From Desulfobacteraceae bacterium UBA5616 (lineage in GTDB: Bacteria > Desulfobacterota > Desulfobacteria > Desulfobacterales > UBA5616): a stretch of DNA of 46,304 nt. Positions within the stretch are counted from its first letter, which is position 1. Every line of letters starts with the position of its first letter. Position numbers and translations under genes: made by a program. This document shows, in pieces, positions 41,694-46,304 of this stretch. The stretch covers positions 1 through 46,304 of the forward strand of contig DIKO01000002.1 in the NCBI GenBank assembly GCA_002423615.1. The letters are read 5' to 3'. The notes under the pieces are model-generated. The model ran no database searches. It was not told the origin of the DNA and saw nothing but the letters and a program-made list of their open reading frames with translations.

Positions 41694-42875
41694 TTGAGAA
41701 AACAGGAAATCGACTATATTCTCACGAGAATGCTGGATGCTTACACCAATGTTTCGGACTTGAACATCACCGTCGGCAAACCTTTTCAGGTGGAAAGCTC
41801 CGGCGAACTGGTCCCGGTGAATTTTCAGCCCGGCATCAAGTCCCTGACGCCTTTCCAGACTGAAATTTTCGCACTGAATCTGATCAACCGGGATAACCGC
41901 CTGACCCGCATGCTGATTTCCTCGGGATCCTGCGACATGTCCTATGGGTTGCCCGGAAAGGCCCGTTTCAGAGTCAACGTATTTTCAAGAACCGGCAACT
42001 ACTCGACCGTCCTGAGAAAACTGGAGTCGAAGATTCCCACCATCAAGGAAATGAACCTTCCCGACGCCATGTATAAGATCGCCGAGGAAAAAAACGGTAT
42101 CGTACTGGTCACCGGCGCCACCGGTTCGGGGAAGACCACGTCCCTTGCAGCGGTCCTGAACGAAATCAACACCCATAAATCCGTTCATATCGTCACCCTT
42201 GAAGACCCGGTTGAATATCAGCATCCCCACCGCCAGTCCACTTTCAATCAACGGGAGCTGGGCATTGATTTCGACTCCTTTGCCAATGGCCTTAGGGCCT
42301 CCCTTCGCCAGGCCCCGAAGGTGATTCTGGTGGGCGAAATGCGGGACCGGGAAACCGTCGAGATCGGGCTGAGCGCCGCAGAAACCGGTCACCTGGTTCT
42401 GTCCACCCTCCACACCGTGGATGCCGGTTCAACGGTCAACCGCGTTCTCGGCATGTTCAGCACCGAGGAAGAAAACCAGATCAGAATCCGTCTGGCCGAC
42501 ACGATCCGCTGGATTGTCTGCCAGAGGCTTCTTCCCAAAATCGGCGGGGGCCGGGTGGCCTCCTTCGAGATCCTGGGGGTCAACCTGAGAACCAAGGACG
42601 CCATTCTCAACGGCGAATCCGAAGGAAAAACATTCTACGAGATCATGCAGGCGGGAACCGCCTTTGGAATGACGACTTTTGATAATTATATTATAAAATT
42701 ATATGAACTCGGCCTGATTACGGAAGACACGGCCCTGGCCTATTCCTCCAGAAAAGGCATTGTCGGGCGGGGCATCGATTCGGTCAAAAGCTCCAGAGGA
42801 GAGGCCACGACGGATATCAAAGAACTTGAAATCGATAACGATTACGACAAGTCGTATTCAAAAAATCAGATGTGA
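41694..42875 (+). CDS. Second PilT-family ATPase (PilU-like)
   Basis: The product has 393 residues starting at TTG 41694 with AAGGAG 8 bases upstream. Walker A is GATGSGKTTS, Asp box LEDPVEYQH, Walker B ILVGEMRDRETVEIGLSAA, and His box GHLVLSTLHTVDAG. The C-terminal part is longer, with an acidic tail (IKELEIDNDYDKSYS). It belongs to the PilT/PilU group of retraction ATPases. A tandem pilT-pilU pair is common; PilU assists PilT but usually cannot act alone. It has 40-50 percent-like visible similarity to the preceding PilT in the motif areas only (by eye). Confidence 0.88.
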   Translation: MRKQEIDYILTRMLDAYTNVSDLNITVGKPFQVESSGELVPVNFQPGIKSLTPFQTEIFALNLINRDNRLTRMLISSGSCDMSYGLPGKARFRVNVFSRTGNYSTVLRKLESKIPTIKEMNLPDAMYKIAEEKNGIVLVTGATGSGKTTSLAAVLNEINTHKSVHIVTLEDPVEYQHPHRQSTFNQRELGIDFDSFANGLRASLRQAPKVILVGEMRDRETVEIGLSAAETGHLVLSTLHTVDAGSTVNRVLGMFSTEEENQIRIRLADTIRWIVCQRLLPKIGGGRVASFEILGVNLRTKDAILNGESEGKTFYEIMQAGTAFGMTTFDNYIIKLYELGLITEDTALAYSSRKGIVGRGIDSVKSSRGEATTDIKELEIDNDYDKSYSKNQM

Positions 42876-42929
42876 TCCAGCCGGAAACAGAGCGGTTCGA
42901 TCAAAATTCCCGTCAGGAGACCCTGGAAG

Positions 42930-43592
42930 ATGGAAATAACCTGTGAAAATTGTCAAAGCAAGCTTAACATCCCGGATGGAAAAATTCCTCCGGGGAAGAC
43001 CGCCGTGCTCACCTGCCCCAAATGCAAAAATAAGATATCGGTCACGGCCAGGCCCGAATCCCCTGCACCGGAAACGGATGAAAATGGAGGGGGAATTTAC
43101 AGCGAAATTATCTCAGGCGATTATGATGCATCGGAAAAACCCTTTGACTTCATCGAGGAGGAAGGAAAAACAGCCCTGATCTGCGAATCCGATCCTTCGG
43201 TTAAAAAGGTGCTGGCGGAAACACTGAATTTGATGGAATATCATACCAAAGAGGCGGAAAACGTCAGAGACGCCTTAACCAAAATGCGGTATCACAATTT
43301 TAACCTGGTCATGGTCAATGAAACCTTTGATTCCCCGAATCCGGATTTAAACGGCATTCTGGCCTATCTGGAACGAATGCCCATGTCAACCCGGCGGGAC
43401 ATTTTTGTAGTCCTGATCAGCAGCCGTTTCAGGACCATGGACAACATGATGGCATTCAACAAAAGCGTCAATCTCATTCTGAATGTGACCAATATCGGGG
43501 ATACTGAAAAAATTCTCAAGCGCAGCATCACGGAGAATGACCTTTTTTACAGAGTTTACAAGGAAACGATGCGGGAGATGGGCCGGATTTAG
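42930..43592 (+). CDS. MJ0042-type zinc-finger plus receiver-like domain protein
   Basis: The product has 220 residues. The N-terminal 40 residues form a zinc finger of the MJ0042 type: ITCENCQSKLNIPDGKIPPG then LTCPKCKNKI (CxxC...CxxC). A disordered acidic linker follows, and from residue 75 a receiver-like domain begins with KTALICESDPSV and LNLMEYHTKEAENVRDAL. The usual phosphoacceptor region reads FNLVMVNETFDSP, with Asn instead of Asp (no clear phosphoacceptor), so it is probably a pseudo-receiver. Such proteins in Desulfobacterota accompany pilT-like genes; the function is unknown. Confidence 0.78.
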   Translation: MEITCENCQSKLNIPDGKIPPGKTAVLTCPKCKNKISVTARPESPAPETDENGGGIYSEIISGDYDASEKPFDFIEEEGKTALICESDPSVKKVLAETLNLMEYHTKEAENVRDALTKMRYHNFNLVMVNETFDSPNPDLNGILAYLERMPMSTRRDIFVVLISSRFRTMDNMMAFNKSVNLILNVTNIGDTEKILKRSITENDLFYRVYKETMREMGRI

Positions 43593-43634
43593 CCGGAACG
43601 GGGATTCTCCTTTTAATTCGAGACGGGCTGATTT

Positions 43635-43787
43635 ATGGCGAATAAATACACCTGCGCCGAATACCGGGAAGAAATGATGCTTCTCGGGCTTAAACGGCGT
43701 TTGAACGACAAAGAGATCACCGAAGAAGAACGGCGGGAGCTCTGTCGGGAAATTGAACGGCTGGAAGCCGAGATGAACATCAGGTGA
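43635..43787 (+). CDS. Small 50-residue protein, charged and helical
   Basis: ATG 43635 to TGA 43785-43787 encodes 50 residues, with weak GACGGG upstream. It begins MANKYTCAEYREEMMLLGLK and ends in a charged helix rich in Glu and Arg (EEERRELCREIERLEAEM). It stops 3 bases before the MBL hydrolase ATG, so the spacing suggests translation together. The dense coding of a regular amphipathic helix supports a real gene over chance, but no family is known to me. Confidence 0.6.
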   Translation: MANKYTCAEYREEMMLLGLKRRLNDKEITEEERRELCREIERLEAEMNIR

Positions 43788-43790
43788 ACA

Positions 43791-44702
43791 ATGACCTTCC
43801 AAAACGGGATTGAACGGATTTCGGACAACCTTTATTTAATAACCCTGGTTCCGCCGATGAAGGGCTTTGGCGATTTTATCGGTGTCTGGGTTAAAACGGG
43901 CGACCCCGCCTACCTGATCGATGTCGGCCCCACATCGACCGTCGGGCGTCTTGAACAGGCCCTTGATCAGTTAAAAATCAAGCGGCTGGATTATATCTTC
44001 ATAACCCATATACACATCGATCATGCCGGCGGCATCGGGGATTTTTCGAATTTGTTTCCCGATACCCCCATTATCTGCCATAAAACCGCCATCCCCCATC
44101 TGAAAGACCCCGCAAAACTGTGGGAGGGCTCTCTGAAAACCCTCGGGGATATGGCCCGTTCCTACGGTGAAATCAAACCCGTTCTGAAAAATCCCGTGAT
44201 CGACGCTGCGGATTTTAAAAATGAACATGTTTTACCCATTATCACACCGGGGCACGCTCCCCATCACGTGAGTTTTCTCACCCCCCTCTGCCTTTTCGCC
44301 GGGGAGACCTGCGGGGTGCATATCCGGTTCCCCTCTGGGCATGAATATCTCCGCCCGGCAACCCCACCCAAATTTTTTCTGGAAACCTCCATCAGCAGCA
44401 TCGATCTCCTGTTGCGCCACCATCCGGAAAATATCTGCTTCGGCCATTTCGGCATATCGGACAATGCGGTTTATTGGCTGACATCCCACCGTGCCCAGCT
44501 TTTGCTGTGGAAGGATGTGATCCGCGATGAGCTCAAAAATGTCGGGGAGGAGAGTTTCTTCACCGATTGCATTGAACGGCTAAAAAGGGAAGATCCCCGC
44601 CTCGCCTGTTTTCAGGAACTCACCCCGGACCAGCAGGGAAGGGAAACCTATTTCATGACCAACAGCATCAAGGGATATGTAGGATACCTGCAGTCTGCAT
44701 AG
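43791..44702 (+). CDS. MBL-fold metallo-hydrolase, 303 residues
   Basis: Metal-binding motifs are THIHIDHAGG near residue 65 (HxHxDH), ITPGHAPHHVS near 145 and FAGETCGVHIRF near 165; the last Glu-Thr replaces the more usual Asp-Thr. NICFGHFGISDNA supplies the final His. A C-terminal helical extension (LKNVGEESFFTDCIERLK) of about 60 residues follows. It may hydrolyse a thioester, lactone or phosphodiester; the substrate is unknown. It is the last core gene before the inverted repeat at 44755-44805. It probably starts at ATG 43791, right after the small ORF. Confidence 0.8.
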   Translation: MTFQNGIERISDNLYLITLVPPMKGFGDFIGVWVKTGDPAYLIDVGPTSTVGRLEQALDQLKIKRLDYIFITHIHIDHAGGIGDFSNLFPDTPIICHKTAIPHLKDPAKLWEGSLKTLGDMARSYGEIKPVLKNPVIDAADFKNEHVLPIITPGHAPHHVSFLTPLCLFAGETCGVHIRFPSGHEYLRPATPPKFFLETSISSIDLLLRHHPENICFGHFGISDNAVYWLTSHRAQLLLWKDVIRDELKNVGEESFFTDCIERLKREDPRLACFQELTPDQQGRETYFMTNSIKGYVGYLQSA

Positions 44703-44754
44703 CCGGTTTCAAAACAATTTCAAGATCATCCAATGGACTTGATATTTTCAGACA

Positions 44755-44805
44755 GCCAAATCGCAAGGTATTGAACTCCAATATCTTGATCGCATTGCGA
44801 TTGGC
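44755..44805. repeat. Long imperfect inverted repeat at the core-accessory junction
   Basis: GCCAAATCGCAA (44755-44766) and TTGCGATTGGC (44795-44805) are inverted copies with one extra A. Between them GTATTG (44768-44773) and CAATAT (44779-44784) form an inner stem. There is no T-run. It lies just after the last clearly native gene, at the start of a stretch with toxin remnant and restriction genes. It may be a mobile-element scar or a strong RNA structure. Confidence 0.55.
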
Positions 44806-44848
44806 ATAATAATCAATGGTTCGCCACAAAAACCGAAAAAGGAAAATT

Positions 44849-45037
44849 ATGGAACCCGATACAATAATGGACGATTTGGCAAAGGAGTTAAATATTGCAT
44901 TGAAGGCAATGGCCAAAGCAAAAGATGTAAATGAAAAAGAGATTCATAGCCGTATTGTCAAGAATTTATGTGAATCTATGGGGGTGTTTCTAAATCTGGC
45001 GAGTGAAATGATGCCCTTTGAAGATGACGATGTATAA
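44849..45037 (+). CDS. Small hypothetical protein, 62 residues
   Basis: ATG 44849 with AAAGGAAAA before it. The sequence is helical and acidic at the end: MEPDTIMDDLAKELNIALKA, later IVKNLCESMGVFLNLASEMM and FEDDDV. No family is recognised. It could be an antitoxin-like or phage-type small protein given its neighbours, but nothing in the sequence shows this. Confidence 0.5.
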   Translation: MEPDTIMDDLAKELNIALKAMAKAKDVNEKEIHSRIVKNLCESMGVFLNLASEMMPFEDDDV

Positions 45038-45146
45038 AAAGATAAAGCAGGGGTGAGCATTCTGGTAACGAACTGAATGGCAGCTACTCAATCGGCTTCG
45101 GCGAACAACGAAGTTCAGGCGACCGCCGGGGCCGGGCTTTACACTG

Positions 45147-45410
45147 GTGCGGACGCAAGAGAACGGCGAGCTTCTCGTGGCTGCTCATCGCGAACGTCAG
45201 CATCCTCAGGCGCTTCCTTCGTCACCTGTTGTTGAGACAACAGAAATTTTAGAATTTATCGAAAATTACTCACTCATGGGGCGCGGCCTTGGATACGTAG
45301 ATATCCATTTATTAGCTTCTGCAATTATAGGAAATGTTGTTCTTTGGACTTTTGATCGACGTCTCCATGAAGCAGCAGCAGAACTGGGGATCTCATATTC
45401 AAGGCGCTGA
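45147..45410 (+). pseudogene. Remnant of a PIN-domain (VapC-type) toxin, C-terminal part only
   Basis: From about 45225 the frame reads ETTEILEFIENYSLMGRGLG, then YVDIHLLASAIIGNVVLWTFDRRL. This is the C-terminal half of a VapC ribonuclease, with the conserved Asp of VDxHLL and the Asp of TFDRRL. The N-terminal half with the first catalytic Asp is absent. The upstream codons (RTQENGELLVAAHRER) are not VapC-like. A GTG at 45147 opens the frame but is probably not a real start. No VapB antitoxin gene is recognised upstream. The gene is truncated, most likely by recombination. Confidence 0.7.
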
Positions 45411-45492
45411 CCACGCTTTTGCCGCGCCGCGCAAACAGCGGTGCCTGCTGAAAAGCGGCGTTATGCGCATAGGAACAAGGGACTGAGCACTG

Positions 45493-46304
45493 ATGGCAAA
45501 TAATAACGGTAACGGAAAATCCCTCGAATCCTGGATCTGGGACGCCGCCTGTTCCATTCGGGGCGCCAAGGACGCGCCGAAATACAAGGATTACATCCTG
45601 CCGCTGATCTTCACCAAGCGTCTCTGCGACGTCTTCGACGACGAGCTGAACCGCATTGCAGCGGAGGTCGGCTCGCGCAAGAAGGCTTTCCATCTCTCCA
45701 GGGCCGACCACAAGCTCGTCCGCTTCTACCTTCCCCTCGTACCGGATGATCCCGAGCAGCCGGTCTGGTCCGTCATCCGCAAGCTCGCGGACAAAATAGG
45801 TGAAGGCGTCACCACCCACATGCGAGCGATCGCCCGGGAAAACCCGCTCCTGCAGGGCATCATCGACCGCGTCGACTTCAACGCCACCACCCACGGCCAG
45901 CGCGACCTCGATGACGACCGCCTTTCCAACCTCATCGAGGCCATCAGCACCAAACGCTTAGGGCTCGACGACGTCGAGGCCGACATCATCGGCAAGAGCT
46001 ACGAATACCTCATCCGCAAGTTTGCTGAGGGAGGCGGCCAGAGCGCCGGCGAGTTCTACACCCCTCCCGAGGTCGGCACCATCATGTCCCGGGTCCTCCA
46101 ACCCGAGCCCGGAATGGAGATCTACGACCCCACCTGCGGCTCCGGCGGCCTCCTCGTGAAATGCGAGATCGCCATGGAGCAAAACGCCAAAGGCAAGAAG
46201 CGCACCGTTGCCCCCCTGAAACTGTTCGGCCAGGAGTTCACCCCCGAGACATGGGCCATGGCCAACATGAACATGATCATCCACGACATGGAAGGCCAGA
46301 TCGA
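45493..46304 (+). CDS. hsdM: Type I restriction-modification methyltransferase subunit HsdM, 5' part (runs off window)
   Basis: The 270 codons visible start at ATG 45493. HsdM methylates adenine in the type I restriction complex. The N-terminal HsdM_N domain shows SLESWIWDAACSIRGAKDAPKYKDYILPLIFTKRL. After a helical part, GQSAGEFYTPPEVGTIMSRVL and the SAM-binding motif IYDPTCGSGGLLVK appear. The catalytic NPPF motif lies beyond the window end. Codon use is richer in G and C than the genes at 44849-45410. HsdS and HsdR are expected downstream but cannot be seen. It is part of a defence system in the accessory segment. Confidence 0.92.
   Translation, partial: MANNNGNGKSLESWIWDAACSIRGAKDAPKYKDYILPLIFTKRLCDVFDDELNRIAAEVGSRKKAFHLSRADHKLVRFYLPLVPDDPEQPVWSVIRKLADKIGEGVTTHMRAIARENPLLQGIIDRVDFNATTHGQRDLDDDRLSNLIEAISTKRLGLDDVEADIIGKSYEYLIRKFAEGGGQSAGEFYTPPEVGTIMSRVLQPEPGMEIYDPTCGSGGLLVKCEIAMEQNAKGKKRTVAPLKLFGQEFTPETWAMANMNMIIHDMEGQI

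Noticed and set aside
45038..45492. Integron attC-like sites (GCGTTATGC near 45469 and imperfect repeats)
   Set aside because: The core sites do not match the RYYYAAC/GTTRRRY pattern well and no full attC fold was found by eye.
1..46304. tRNA, rRNA, CRISPR arrays and complete insertion sequences
   Set aside because: Inspection of the intergenic parts showed no cloverleaf, repeat-spacer pattern or transposase-like frame.

Overview
This window looks like chromosomal DNA of an anaerobic, sulfate-reducing Desulfobacterota (Desulfobacterales-like). The evidence is a genuine DsrC, a siroheme-decarboxylase-like gene beside it, a large HdrA/MvhD/Flx-type flavin electron-transfer operon, an oxygen-independent (class III) ribonucleotide reductase, FdhD, acyl-CoA dehydrogenase and thiolase genes, and selenocysteine use. 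No database search was possible; family calls rest on motifs and gene context read from the sequence.

Positions 1-10105: the tail of a response regulator, then an eight-gene plus-strand operon. Its order is an HdrA N-terminal piece with an in-frame UGA (selenocysteine), a NuoE-like gene, a NuoF-like gene, a 1083-residue protein joining a NuoG-type N-terminus to the rest of HdrA and a second HdrA module, an MvhD-like gene with another in-frame UGA, an FrhB/FdhB-like iron-sulfur protein, an AsrA/FlxB-like protein and an AsrB/FlxA-like flavoprotein. The central observation is that HdrA appears cut just after its first ferredoxin motif. A NuoEFG-type NADH-input cassette sits in the cut, and the missing HdrA sequence resumes inside the large fusion. 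Both UGA codons have a small hairpin at the bacterial SECIS distance. No HdrB or HdrC gene is present in the operon. dsrC follows directly, with its own promoter and a strong terminator.

Positions 10657-18583: an AhbA-like siroheme decarboxylase subunit and a nitrilase-family hydrolase on the plus strand. Facing them is a minus-strand run: CooC-like ATPase, an unknown protein, an SDR lacking the usual catalytic lysine, an iron-sulfur protein interrupted by an in-frame amber codon, a universal stress protein, a small hypothetical protein, an MBL hydrolase, a TetR regulator and an HSDR_N-type protein.

Positions 18584-25330: a compact minus-strand housekeeping operon, rplU-rpmA-obgE-proB-proA-nadD-rsfS-gpmI, with several overlapping genes. 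A perfect 21-bp palindrome overlaps its putative promoter.

Positions 25552-44702: fdhD, a lytic transglycosylase, acyl-CoA dehydrogenase, a duplicated zinc-ribbon protein, thiolase, DUF3108-like and HD-domain proteins, an ADH-synthase/FBP-aldolase family enzyme, nrdG-nrdD (with a paired NrdR-box-like promoter), a MauE/CcdA/thioredoxin-lipoprotein cluster, proC, and a plus-strand run yggT-divIVA-pilT-pilU-like-receiver protein-50-residue ORF-MBL hydrolase.

Positions 44703-46304: an apparent accessory segment. It starts with a long inverted repeat and holds a small unknown gene, a remnant of a PIN-domain (VapC-like) toxin, and the start of a type I restriction methyltransferase gene (hsdM) that runs off the window. 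No tRNA, rRNA, CRISPR array or intact insertion sequence was recognised.
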